DNA of 39,887 bases from Candidatus Hodarchaeota archaeon (GTDB taxonomy: Archaea > Asgardarchaeota > Heimdallarchaeia > Hodarchaeales > Hodarchaeaceae), in assembly GCA_016840285.1 (NCBI GenBank), contig JAEOSR010000031.1, positions 1 to 39,887 on the forward strand. The letters run 5' to 3'. The notes beneath the pieces were generated by a model, which saw nothing but the letters and a program-made list of their open reading frames with translations, made no database searches and was not told the origin of the DNA. A program made the translations under genes and the position numbers. Positions within the stretch are counted from its first letter, which is position 1, and each line of letters opens with the position of its first letter. Positions 17,032 to 24,998 of the stretch are shown here, piece after piece.

Positions 17032-17940
17032 ATGAACGTGAGCGATCAATCTTTAATCGAAAAACTAGGATATTCACAAACTGATAAAGTTGTAATTTTT
17101 CACATGGATGACGTAGGATTCTCACACGCAGCAAACGTAGGCTCTTTTGATTGTTTAGATTTTGGAGTTGCTACTTGTGGTTCTGTTATCGTTCCATCTC
17201 CTTGGTTCTTAGAAACAGCATCAATATGCAGAAATAATCCAAAATATGACATGGGAGTCCATCTTACACTTACCTGTGAATATGATCTTTATCGTTGGCG
17301 AGCGTTGAGTACTGTTGATAAAGAAACAGGCTTACTAGACGATGAAGGATGCTTGTGGAGAACAACAGAAGAAGCTATTATGCATGTAGCACCTGAAGCA
17401 GCGGAGAAAGAGATGCGTACACAAATTCAACGAGCTTTGGATCATGGAATTGATGTTACTCACATCGATACTCATATGGGAACAGTATTAGATCCTAAAT
17501 TTATACAAGCATATCTGACACTAGCTTCCGAATTTAAAATACCAGCTTTTATGCCTCGTTTATCACGGAAAGAGATCATTGATATGGGATTTGCTGAATA
17601 TGCAGATATGTATATGGAGCTTCTTCCTCAGTTGGAAGCAGGTGGTACTGTATTAATGGATCAGATTATCATCAATACTGGGGGAGAACAACCTGACAAA
17701 TCAAAATACTATTGTGACAGGATGGCTGAAATAAAACCCGGATTAACACACTTCCTATTCCACCCAGCTAAAATGAGTTCTGAACTTGAAGCAATCGCCC
17801 CTGATTCTGGAGTATGGCGAAACCAAGATTATATGGCATTTACTGATAAACGTGTCAAGAAATGCATCAAAGAACATAAGATAAAGCTTATTGGGTATAA
17901 AAAACTACGTGATTATTTAAGGAAAAATGTGTATGTTTAA
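17032..17940 (+). CDS. ChbG/HpnK (YdjC)-family carbohydrate deacetylase
   Basis: 302 aa. The metal site is visible: HMDDVGFSH near the N-terminus, GVHLTLTCE in the middle and HIDTHMG at about 145-151. YdjC/ChbG enzymes remove N-acetyl groups from oligosaccharides such as diacetylchitobiose; HpnK acts in hopanoid synthesis. AGGTG precedes ATG 17032 by only 1 nt but GTG 17038 by 7 nt, so GTG is the likelier start. It lies 7 bp after the alpha/beta hydrolase. The C-terminal LTHFLFHPAKMS is consistent with the family. Confidence 0.85.
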   Translation: MNVSDQSLIEKLGYSQTDKVVIFHMDDVGFSHAANVGSFDCLDFGVATCGSVIVPSPWFLETASICRNNPKYDMGVHLTLTCEYDLYRWRALSTVDKETGLLDDEGCLWRTTEEAIMHVAPEAAEKEMRTQIQRALDHGIDVTHIDTHMGTVLDPKFIQAYLTLASEFKIPAFMPRLSRKEIIDMGFAEYADMYMELLPQLEAGGTVLMDQIIINTGGEQPDKSKYYCDRMAEIKPGLTHFLFHPAKMSSELEAIAPDSGVWRNQDYMAFTDKRVKKCIKEHKIKLIGYKKLRDYLRKNVYV

Positions 17941-17965
17941 TTTAACAAAATTGTTTGTGATATAA

Positions 17966-18793
17966 ATGAAGTTTAACATTGCTGCTGCTCAAATACAATC
18001 ACATCAAGCAGATCCTCATTCTAACTTGGAAAAAATCTCAAAAATATGTCAAGGGAAAGATGTTGCTGCTGATCCGAATACGATTGTAGTTTTCCCTGAA
18101 CTTGCAGTGACAGGTTATCTCATGCATGATGATGTATTCAATTTAGCAGAGGAGGTACCTACAGGCCCACTTAGCCAGAAGATAGCAAAAATCGCTGAAA
18201 CAAATAACTGTTATCTTGTTGTGGGAATACCAGAGATATCAGTTCCTGGTGTATTATACAATTCAGCTGTATTCTTTGGTCCAGAAGGATTCTTAGGAAA
18301 AGGCAGGAAAATTTTCATTCCCAATCATTCAGTCTTTAATGAGAGACGATATTTTAGAAGTGCTACATTAATTAGTGTTGTTGATAGTCCACTCGGGAAA
18401 ATTGGATTACAGATTTGCTATGATCTATTTAGTCCAGAAATTACGCGAGCTCACGCTTTATTAGGTGCGCATACAAGCATTTGTATTTCTGCCTCACCTG
18501 GAGTACGAAGACAATATTTTGAATCGTTTTTACCTGCTCGGGCTATGGAAAACACAATCAATATGGTATATGTCAACCAATCAGGAATCCAAGATGATGT
18601 AGTCTTTTGGGGAGGCTCAGAGATTCGAAACGCAACAGGAAAACAACTATTAAAACTCAAGTATGACGAACCTGATTTTGGAATTACCCAATTAGATTCT
18701 GATGTACGTACATCTAGACCTTTTGTTCCCACTCTTAGAGACGTACCACCATGGATTTATTCAAAGTTGAAAAAAGAGAGTCAGAACCTTTAA
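17966..18793 (+). CDS. Nitrilase-superfamily glutaminase-like protein, partner of NadE
   Basis: 275 aa with a complete catalytic triad: E45 in FPELAVTGY, K115 in GRKIFIPNHSVFNERRYF and C151 in QICYDLFSPE. The Lys region closely recalls the glutaminase domain of glutamine-dependent NAD+ synthetase (LPNYxVFDExRYF pattern). The next gene, 17 bp on, is an ammonia-type NAD+ synthetase lacking that domain. I infer that this protein supplies ammonia from glutamine to NadE in trans. A general amidase is the alternative. Confidence 0.8.
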   Translation: MKFNIAAAQIQSHQADPHSNLEKISKICQGKDVAADPNTIVVFPELAVTGYLMHDDVFNLAEEVPTGPLSQKIAKIAETNNCYLVVGIPEISVPGVLYNSAVFFGPEGFLGKGRKIFIPNHSVFNERRYFRSATLISVVDSPLGKIGLQICYDLFSPEITRAHALLGAHTSICISASPGVRRQYFESFLPARAMENTINMVYVNQSGIQDDVVFWGGSEIRNATGKQLLKLKYDEPDFGITQLDSDVRTSRPFVPTLRDVPPWIYSKLKKESQNL

Positions 18794-18810
18794 TATTGGA
18801 GATGATATAA

Positions 18811-19650
18811 ATGAAAGAAATACCTCCGATTGATGTTCCTCATACAGTGAGACTCATTGAAGATTTTATCAGAACTCGTGTATTTGAAGCAGGAGCTAAA
18901 GGAGTTATAATCGGATTAAGTGGTGGAATTGATTCTGCAATAGTGGCTTCGATTGCAGTCCGCGCATTAAGCCCAAAAAACGTTTTCGCCTTATTTCTTC
19001 CTAGTAAGACTACACCAAATGCCGATTTAAAGGATGTAAAATTGTTATGTTCTCATTTAAAGATTAAACTTACTAAAATTGACATTCAAAACTTAATTGA
19101 TAATTTTTCTGAGGAAATAAAAGAAAGCGAGAATCCCTCCCTAATGGAATGGGCGAATGTAAAACCCCGTATACGTCAAGTAATTTTTTATTTTTTTGCA
19201 AATAGACTCAATTATTTACTTTGTGGAGCAGGGAATAAGAGTGAGTTAATGATTGGTTATTTCACAAAGTTTGGGGATAGTTCAGTCGATATCTTACCCA
19301 TTGGGGACGTTTACAAGACACATGTATATCAATTGGGGGAATATTTGGATATACCAGGAAACATTCTCACTAAAGCACCGTCGGCAGGTTTGTGGGAGGG
19401 CCAAACTGATGAAGCAGAGATTGGTATGTCTTATCTACACCTAGATAGTATTCTATATGGTCTAGAACGGTTTCAAACTGAAGGTGAAGTTGCTGACTAT
19501 CTTGAAATTCCCGTTGCAGAGGTAAAAAGAGTACGATCAATGTTATATCAAAGTGAACACAAACGACGAGGGCCATTAATTTTTAAGCTAGGAATAAGAA
19601 CACCTAATATTGACTGGCGAATTCCCTTAGTAAAACCAAGCGATGTTTAG
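18811..19650 (+). CDS. nadE: NAD+ synthetase (ammonia-type, no fused glutaminase)
   Basis: 279 aa, the size of the single-domain enzyme. It converts deamido-NAD+ to NAD+ with ATP. The pyrophosphatase loop SGGIDSA is at 37-43; GAGNKSELMIGYFTKFGD and ILPIGDVYKTHVYQL are the other conserved blocks. GGAGATGATATAA lies before the ATG. It overlaps the convergent alaS gene by 4 bp at the stop codons, so nothing separates the two 3' ends. Confidence 0.95.
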   Translation: MKEIPPIDVPHTVRLIEDFIRTRVFEAGAKGVIIGLSGGIDSAIVASIAVRALSPKNVFALFLPSKTTPNADLKDVKLLCSHLKIKLTKIDIQNLIDNFSEEIKESENPSLMEWANVKPRIRQVIFYFFANRLNYLLCGAGNKSELMIGYFTKFGDSSVDILPIGDVYKTHVYQLGEYLDIPGNILTKAPSAGLWEGQTDEAEIGMSYLHLDSILYGLERFQTEGEVADYLEIPVAEVKRVRSMLYQSEHKRRGPLIFKLGIRTPNIDWRIPLVKPSDV

Positions 19651-21419
19651 TCAACAGTCGCTCTGACTCGCATTAATCCAACCCCAATATTTTTTTGCTT
19701 TTGGATTCTAAAATGACCTATTTTCTGGGTATTCGTAACATGAGGTCCAGTACAAATTTCTTTGGAAAAAGATTCCACAGAGTAAACAGAGACTTTACCT
19801 TCATAGCGTTCTTCAAAGAAACCTAGCGCTCCTTGCTCTCTTGCTTTTTGAGGGGTCATAATCTCCTTGGTAACAGGTAGAGCCTCTTTGATCTTTTGAT
19901 TCACAAGATCTTCAACTTTTTTAAGCTCATCAGCCGTCAAAGTTTTAGGATGATTAAAGTCGAATCGAGTTCGTTCAGGAGTAATATTGCTCCCCTTTTG
20001 TTCTATATGATCTCCTAATACTTCTCGAAGAGCTTGTTGAAGTAGATGTGTTGCTGTATGTAACCTTGTGGTTCTTTCTGAATGATCTGCAAGTCCACTC
20101 TGGAAAGTTCCAGCAGTGGCTTTTCGAGAAAGCTCTCTATGGCGTTCAAATTCTTCTTTAAATACCTTTAAATCAATGGAAACTCCTTTCTCAGCGGCTA
20201 GTTCCGAAGTAATTTCAGGTGGGAAACCAAATGAAGTGAACAAAAGGAATGCGTCTTCTCCCGTAACAATTTCCTTTTCTTTAAAGATTTGGTTGAATTT
20301 ACGAAGGCCTCGACGTAGTGCTTTAGAAAATTTTTCTTCTTCTTGAGTAAGATTATTTATTATGAATTCTTTATTACGTTCAAGCTCTGGGTATGGCTCT
20401 TTGTTAAAATCAATGACTAATTGGGCTAGTTCTGGAAGAAATTGTTGTTTTATGTTTAACAAATTTCCTTGACGTATAATTCGCCTTATCAATCGCCTTA
20501 ATACATAACCTTGCCCTAGATTGGATGGTGGAAGGTGCTTGTCATCTCCTAGAATGAACGTAGCAGCTCTAATATGATCAACAATAATACGAACAGCTCT
20601 TTGTTGTTCTTGATTCAGTGGTTCTTTAATTCGAGTGAGCTTCGTTATCCTTTCGACTAATGGGGCATAAGAATCTATCTCAAAAACGCTTTTCATTCCA
20701 TTTATAACCGCGACTGTACGTTCAATTCCCATTCCAGTATCGACATTGTGTTGTTTGAGTTTTTCATAAGTTCCATCAGCTTTCTTATTATATGTCATAA
20801 AGACATCATTCCAGATTTCGAAGAATTTCCCGCAGTGACAGCCAGGTCTGCACGTTTCAGAACATGGTTTCTTGCCTGTATCGTAGAACATTTCCGTATC
20901 AGGGCCACAAGGACCCGTATCTCCAGCGGGCCCCCACCAATTTTCTTCTCGATCGAGATAATAAATTCTTTCGTTAGGAATGCCTACTTCATGCCAATAA
21001 TTTGCTGATTCTTCGTCACGGGGAACTTCCTCGTCTCCTGTAAAGACTGTTACCGAAATTTTCTCGGGATCTAACCCTAGCCAACGGGGATCTGTCAGAA
21101 ATTCCCAACTCATTGTGATAGCTTCTTTTTTAAAGTAATCTCCGAGAGACCAATTCCCCAACATCTCAAAAAATGTTAAATGAGTAGCATCTCCCACATC
21201 ATCAATATCCCCAGTACGGATACATTTTTGACAATTTACCAACCGATTTCCAGAAGGATGGGGTTGGCCCATCAAGTATACTTGTAATGGATGCATCCCT
21301 GCTGTGGTAAAAAGAACTGTAGGATCGTTTTCTGGCATAACAGATGCTGAAGGGATGATAGCATGGTCTTTTTCTTTGAAGAATTGAAGATAAATCCTTC
21401 TTAATTTATTGGATTCCAC
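19647..21419 (-). CDS. alaS: Alanyl-tRNA synthetase, short bacterial-like form
   Basis: 590 aa against roughly 870-900 in most species. Catalytic core starts MESNKLRRIYLQFFKEKDH and has the bacterial-type motif 2 block (CIRTGDIDDVGDATHLTFFE, MLGNWSLGDYFKK). A Cys-rich insert (CSETCRPGCHC) follows WGPAGDTGPCGPDTEMFYD. The editing domain is present with HTATHLL (about 453-459) and CTGPH (about 554-558), but the protein ends directly after it: the C-Ala/oligomerisation domain is absent. Start is GTG 21419 with no SD. The core resembles bacterial, particularly Patescibacteria-like, short AlaRS rather than archaeal AlaRS, so lateral origin is likely. Whether a second AlaRS exists cannot be seen here. 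Confidence 0.88.
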   Translation of the reverse strand: MESNKLRRIYLQFFKEKDHAIIPSASVMPENDPTVLFTTAGMHPLQVYLMGQPHPSGNRLVNCQKCIRTGDIDDVGDATHLTFFEMLGNWSLGDYFKKEAITMSWEFLTDPRWLGLDPEKISVTVFTGDEEVPRDEESANYWHEVGIPNERIYYLDREENWWGPAGDTGPCGPDTEMFYDTGKKPCSETCRPGCHCGKFFEIWNDVFMTYNKKADGTYEKLKQHNVDTGMGIERTVAVINGMKSVFEIDSYAPLVERITKLTRIKEPLNQEQQRAVRIIVDHIRAATFILGDDKHLPPSNLGQGYVLRRLIRRIIRQGNLLNIKQQFLPELAQLVIDFNKEPYPELERNKEFIINNLTQEEEKFSKALRRGLRKFNQIFKEKEIVTGEDAFLLFTSFGFPPEITSELAAEKGVSIDLKVFKEEFERHRELSRKATAGTFQSGLADHSERTTRLHTATHLLQQALREVLGDHIEQKGSNITPERTRFDFNHPKTLTADELKKVEDLVNQKIKEALPVTKEIMTPQKAREQGALGFFEERYEGKVSVYSVESFSKEICTGPHVTNTQKIGHFRIQKQKNIGVGLMRVRATVD

Positions 21420-21690
21420 AGAGGGTTCACATCACTGTTTTAGATTCATCTAGAACCGTTTATCTAGATTTAATAAAGTCTCGTCTCCGAACGTCTATAG
21501 TCATTGTGAAATCCAAAACATCTGAAAGTCGTGTAGAAATATCTTCATCAACGAATTCATAAAAAATAATCAATGAAATTTTTGTCGTTCTCAAGAATCA
21601 ATGCTGTAAAGACCAGTTTTCTTTATAAAATATACTTAAACACCTTGGGGAATCATCTGGAATAATATTAGATGTGGGAAAAAAGGTTAA

Positions 21691-21730
21691 ATAATTGTTA
21701 ATTAAAACTAATAATTGTTAATTAAAATTA
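21691..21730 (+). promoter_or_regulatory. Tandem 20-bp element upstream of the TauE-like permease (copy A)
   Basis: Two adjacent 20-bp units, ATAATTGTTAATTAAAACTA and ATAATTGTTAATTAAAATTA, identical at 19 of 20 positions, lie 70 bp before ATG 21800. Each contains the palindrome TTAATTAA. A 20-bp period puts both sites on the same DNA face. An equivalent pair lies at 24014-24053. Likely a transcription factor operator, possibly overlapping the promoter. The rest of the 380-bp gap (21420-21799) holds no gene; a TCTAGA-N8-TCTAGA repeat lies at 21451-21470. Confidence 0.7.
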
Positions 21731-21799
21731 ATATTTTCTAAACAAATTCAGTATTTCCAGGAAAACCAGGCTAATTAGAATTATGAAGGAATTTAAATC

Positions 21800-22615
21800 A
21801 TGGTTCTCTATGTTGACTTAGTCAATCTTGGAATTTTTTTAGTTCTAATAGCATTACTTTGTGAATATATCGATTCAGCTCTAGGTGGTGGTTATGGGAC
21901 AATTCTTGTTCCATTACTTCTTATTTTGGGATTTGAAAATGGAGTAATAGTCCCCGCGGTATTATTCACTGAAATCTGGTCTGGTTTTTCTTCAGCATTT
22001 CTTCATCATTTTGTAGGTAATGCAAATTTTGAAGCAAAAGTAGATTTAAAAAACGGTAGTCTTAATGATATCTTCTTTTTCTCTCCCGATACTAAAATTT
22101 CATTAATTTTAGCTGGATGTGGAATTATAGGAGGTGCATTAGCAGCCTTAATCGCAATAAATATTTCTAACATAATTGTCAAAACATATATTGGGATTTT
22201 AGTAATTATTGTGGGGATATTTGTTCTTCTTAAATTTCGATGGAATTTCTCATGGTTTCGAATTTGGGGAATTGGTCTTCTTGCTGCATTTAACAAAGGC
22301 TTAAGTGGTGGAGGGTATGGTCCGTTGGTTTCTTCGGGACAAATTATCGTGAATCGTAACCCTAAGGAAGCAGTTGCCTCAACATCTCTTTCCGAGGCTG
22401 TAGTTTGCATTTCAGCTCTGATTATCTATTTTCTTGTGGGGGGATCCTTTTTAGATGTTAAGATTACATTGTACCTCTTGATAGGGGCCTTAGCTTCAGT
22501 TCCATTTGCAGTAATCACAGTGAAACATCTACCTATAGAAAAATTGAGTTCACTTATGGGTTTCACCACCATTGGGTTGGGTTTTTTAACCCTGTTTAAA
22601 ACCTGGTTTTTATAG
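21800..22615 (+). CDS. TauE/SafE-family anion permease
   Basis: 271 aa integral membrane protein with about eight hydrophobic segments. The duplicated family signature is visible: IDSALGGGYGTILVPLLL near the N-terminus and NKGLSGGGYGPLVSS in the second half. TauE/SafE proteins move sulfite, sulfoacetate and related organo-anions; the substrate here is open. A weak AAGGAA precedes the ATG. The gene is alone, with a tandem operator-like repeat upstream that it shares with the CoA-transferase operon. Confidence 0.88.
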   Translation: MVLYVDLVNLGIFLVLIALLCEYIDSALGGGYGTILVPLLLILGFENGVIVPAVLFTEIWSGFSSAFLHHFVGNANFEAKVDLKNGSLNDIFFFSPDTKISLILAGCGIIGGALAALIAINISNIIVKTYIGILVIIVGIFVLLKFRWNFSWFRIWGIGLLAAFNKGLSGGGYGPLVSSGQIIVNRNPKEAVASTSLSEAVVCISALIIYFLVGGSFLDVKITLYLLIGALASVPFAVITVKHLPIEKLSSLMGFTTIGLGFLTLFKTWFL

Positions 22616-22751
22616 CTCCCCTGGATTCAATTAGAAAACTACAACTGTGAAACAAAAGCCTAATTTAGAATCTCTTTCGTGATCTATGATAATTTTTCCT
22701 ATTTTTGTTGATTGTCACTCCAATAGATTCGAAAGATTTAATCTGTCCGTA

Positions 22752-23057
22752 TTATCTCTCCATCTTTGATGAAATTTCGTGTAAATTGTCAATGATAGAG
22801 AAATATAGCATTAGAAAAGGGAAGATGATGAATATGATTAAGAGAAAGATTTTTGAAGTAGGATATAAGTTTAAAAAAGCAAGTGTGGAACCTAATGGGT
22901 TATCAAGGTAAATTAGAGGATCAAATTTCTTTAAAAAGTCTGAGATTCCGCATATAAGAATGAGATCAGGTATAAATGCAAAAGCAAAAATCAATAGGTC
23001 TTTAAGAAGGTAATCTTTAGTATAGTGATTTTTTACGAGGATTAATTTGTGAATCAA
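22752..23057 (-). CDS. Possible small membrane protein
   Basis: A 101-aa frame opening at TTG 23057 with two hydrophobic stretches (DLLIFAFAFIPDLILICGI; FLLIIFIIFPFLMLYFSII) and a hydrophilic link. A TATA-like GATATAAATG lies about 15-20 nt upstream, which is closer than ideal. I recognise no family, no SD is seen, and it could be a remnant. The remaining sequence from 22616 to 23180 shows nothing else. Confidence 0.3.
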   Translation of the reverse strand: MIHKLILVKNHYTKDYLLKDLLIFAFAFIPDLILICGISDFLKKFDPLIYLDNPLGSTLAFLNLYPTSKIFLLIIFIIFPFLMLYFSIIDNLHEISSKMER

Positions 23058-23180
23058 TCGCTAACCACATTTATATCTTCATGGATAATTAGGTTTCTGA
23101 CTCTGGGTAATGTTTGGGTGTTACAAGAGACCAAAATGAAAATGAAGTTCAAGAAAATTCTTCTCAACTTTGACCTTTTG

Positions 23181-23369
23181 CTATCTTAATAGGTGCATAA
23201 GCCAGGACTTTGATTTAGCTCTACGTCTAAATAATGCCAAACAATTTTTGTACTGTTTATAGCTAGGATTTGAGCATGTGCAGATATTGGACATACAAAC
23301 TGGGCATAATTCCTCCTTTTGGATTTCCAAATTTCTCAAAAGATCAGTATTTCTGTCTTGAATAGACAT
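23181..23369 (-). CDS. Small Cys-rich protein A (62 aa)
   Basis: Cysteines C22, C25, C30, C32 and C43 (LCPVCMSNICTCSNP) look like a compact metal (zinc or iron-sulfur) site, followed by a basic helix (LFRRRAKSKSW). The ATG is preceded by AAGAAGGTG, with AAGGTG 7 nt away. An identical AAGAAGGTG stretch precedes the next Cys-rich frame at 23526-23681 on the same strand, which argues that both are real and co-expressed. Confidence 0.55.
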   Translation of the reverse strand: MSIQDRNTDLLRNLEIQKEELCPVCMSNICTCSNPSYKQYKNCLALFRRRAKSKSWLMHLLR

Positions 23370-23525
23370 GATTATTCACCTTCTTCATGATAACCTTCAG
23401 CATTTGATGATTTAAGTAAGCAAAGACCTCTTATTTTGTTTCGAAGAGAAAACAGCCAGTAGATCGCTGTCAAGAATCACTTACAAGATCTTCAACGTTT
23501 GATTAGACGTATGATATTTTAAACC

Positions 23526-23681
23526 TCATACTGATTTCTGTACAACAAGAATTTCAGAGAACACATCGTTTAATGCATTATCGGGGAAACATTCGGAAAA
23601 ACATGTGCAATATCTGCAATTTGGATAGAAATCTTGACAAATTTTTTCTTTGATTTTTACAGACTTTACATATTTTCTCAT
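23526..23681 (-). CDS. Small Cys-rich protein B (51 aa)
   Basis: A 51-aa frame beginning MRKYVKSVKIKEKICQDFYP with C15, C22, C25, C27 and C31 (NCRYCTCFSECFP), a likely metal-binding knuckle. AAGAAGGTG precedes the ATG, AAGGTG being 8 nt away. The upstream region carries two back-to-back small hairpins (23736-23770). No family recognised. Confidence 0.55.
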   Translation of the reverse strand: MRKYVKSVKIKEKICQDFYPNCRYCTCFSECFPDNALNDVFSEILVVQKSV

Positions 23682-23735
23682 TTATTTCACACCTTCTTAG
23701 TTTTTTTCTCTTCTTATTTTACTGATACCTTTCAT

Positions 23736-23770
23736 AGACTCTTTTAGTCTCTTTTTGACCTTTTCAGGTC
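23736..23770. repeat. Two adjacent short hairpins upstream of Cys-rich protein B
   Basis: AGACT-5 nt-AGTCT (23736-23750) is followed 6 bp later by GACCT-4 nt-AGGTC (23757-23770). Both are perfect 5-bp stems. Read on the minus strand they lie 55-90 nt before the start at 23681. The surrounding 23682-24191 gap otherwise holds only the tandem 20-bp repeat and AT-rich sequence. Confidence 0.5.
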
Positions 23771-24013
23771 AAGTAATAATATGAATAACGAACTAATAAA
23801 ATGTGAGTACAAAAAAAGGAATAATTTTTAGGAATAATAACAGCTTATTAGTCCTCATAACATACAATCATAGTTATAATAGACACTTTAAGTGTACAAT
23901 AATGTTATACAATTTTTTTTGATCTAGTAATATATATGACACTTCTTTATTATCAAATGTATGAAAATCAACAATTTCTTCACAGCTCCAATATAAATCA
24001 TAGAAAATGTTAA

Positions 24014-24053
24014 ATAATAGTTAATTAAAAGTAATAATAGTTAATTAAATACA
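24014..24053 (+). promoter_or_regulatory. Tandem 20-bp element upstream of the membrane protein/CoA-transferase operon (copy B)
   Basis: ATAATAGTTAATTAAAAGTA followed at once by ATAATAGTTAATTAAATACA: same length, period and core (ATAATnGTTAATTAAA) as the pair at 21691-21730. It lies 139 bp before ATG 24192. Confidence 0.7.
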
Positions 24054-24191
24054 AAGTAAGTTTGTCATGTAGGAGTATTTGAAATTTAATGAGAATATTC
24101 TCAAATGATGAAGCTCTCCTAAAATCAATAGTATCTTTCAATGCTGGTAAGGGAGAAATACAAGTTTTACAGAATTTATTGGAGGACAACC

Positions 24192-24998
24192 ATGTCACTA
24201 AAAGATGATACTTTGAGTTTTATTAACCAAAATTGGCGTATCCTGCTTTTAGTAGGAATAATATACTTTTGGATAGTAACTTTCGTACTGATAATCCCTA
24301 GAGGATTTTCTGTACCACAATTGGAAGATACCTATAATCAATTTGGCCCATCTTTTGCTGCTCTTATACTGTTACTAGTTATTGGTGGATACATTATATA
24401 TCGAAATTACTTTAAACCACTACAACTGAAAGGTGATGTTAGTCATCAAGTTATTTGGGGTGTATCATTCCTTATTTATGCAATAACCTTTCTAGGCCTT
24501 TGTCTAGAAGCTTGGGGCTTTCCTTTCACCGATATGAGTGATCCTATCATATTTTTCATATGGAGAACTCCAATGATAATCTTTGTTTGTGGAATTTGGA
24601 TTGGTACTAGCCAGCTTTTTACAGATAACAAAAGAATAATTAATATTGTTGCTTTCCTAATACTTCTCCTAGGACAAAGTCTGTTTTTTATTGGTTTACT
24701 AATTTTAAAAAATATCGAGCTAACAATGTATGGTTTCTTATTTTGCGAATTTATTCCAATGGCCTTTATTTTAGCATGTCTTTGGTATCGTTATGGTAAA
24801 GGTTCAACTTTAAGCTCACCAAAGGTTTTAGCTCTAGGTTTCTTTTTACTTGGATTAGTTTATGCTGCATGGGCACCTTGGCATTTTGAAGACCTTAAGT
24901 ACATTTACTACACTTTATTCAATGTATTTAACCTTGCTTTAACTATGATTCTTGTAGGATTTTATGCATTACCAAAGGAAACTCTTGCAAGATTCTGA
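24192..24998 (+). CDS. Unknown eight-segment membrane protein
   Basis: 268 aa with about eight hydrophobic segments, for example WRILLLVGIIYFWIVTFVLI and IINIVAFLILLLGQSLFFIG. The start at ATG 24192 is supported by GGAGG 7 nt upstream; a longer frame from 24141 is less likely. Its stop shares a base with the next gene's ATG (TGATG), so the two are translationally coupled. No family recognised; a transport or signalling role linked to the CoA-transferase is inference. Confidence 0.7.
   Translation: MSLKDDTLSFINQNWRILLLVGIIYFWIVTFVLIIPRGFSVPQLEDTYNQFGPSFAALILLLVIGGYIIYRNYFKPLQLKGDVSHQVIWGVSFLIYAITFLGLCLEAWGFPFTDMSDPIIFFIWRTPMIIFVCGIWIGTSQLFTDNKRIINIVAFLILLLGQSLFFIGLLILKNIELTMYGFLFCEFIPMAFILACLWYRYGKGSTLSSPKVLALGFFLLGLVYAAWAPWHFEDLKYIYYTLFNVFNLALTMILVGFYALPKETLARF

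Noticed and set aside
22705..22911. 68-aa plus-strand frame
   Set aside because: Overlaps antisense to the 22752-23057 frame, no SD, no motif.
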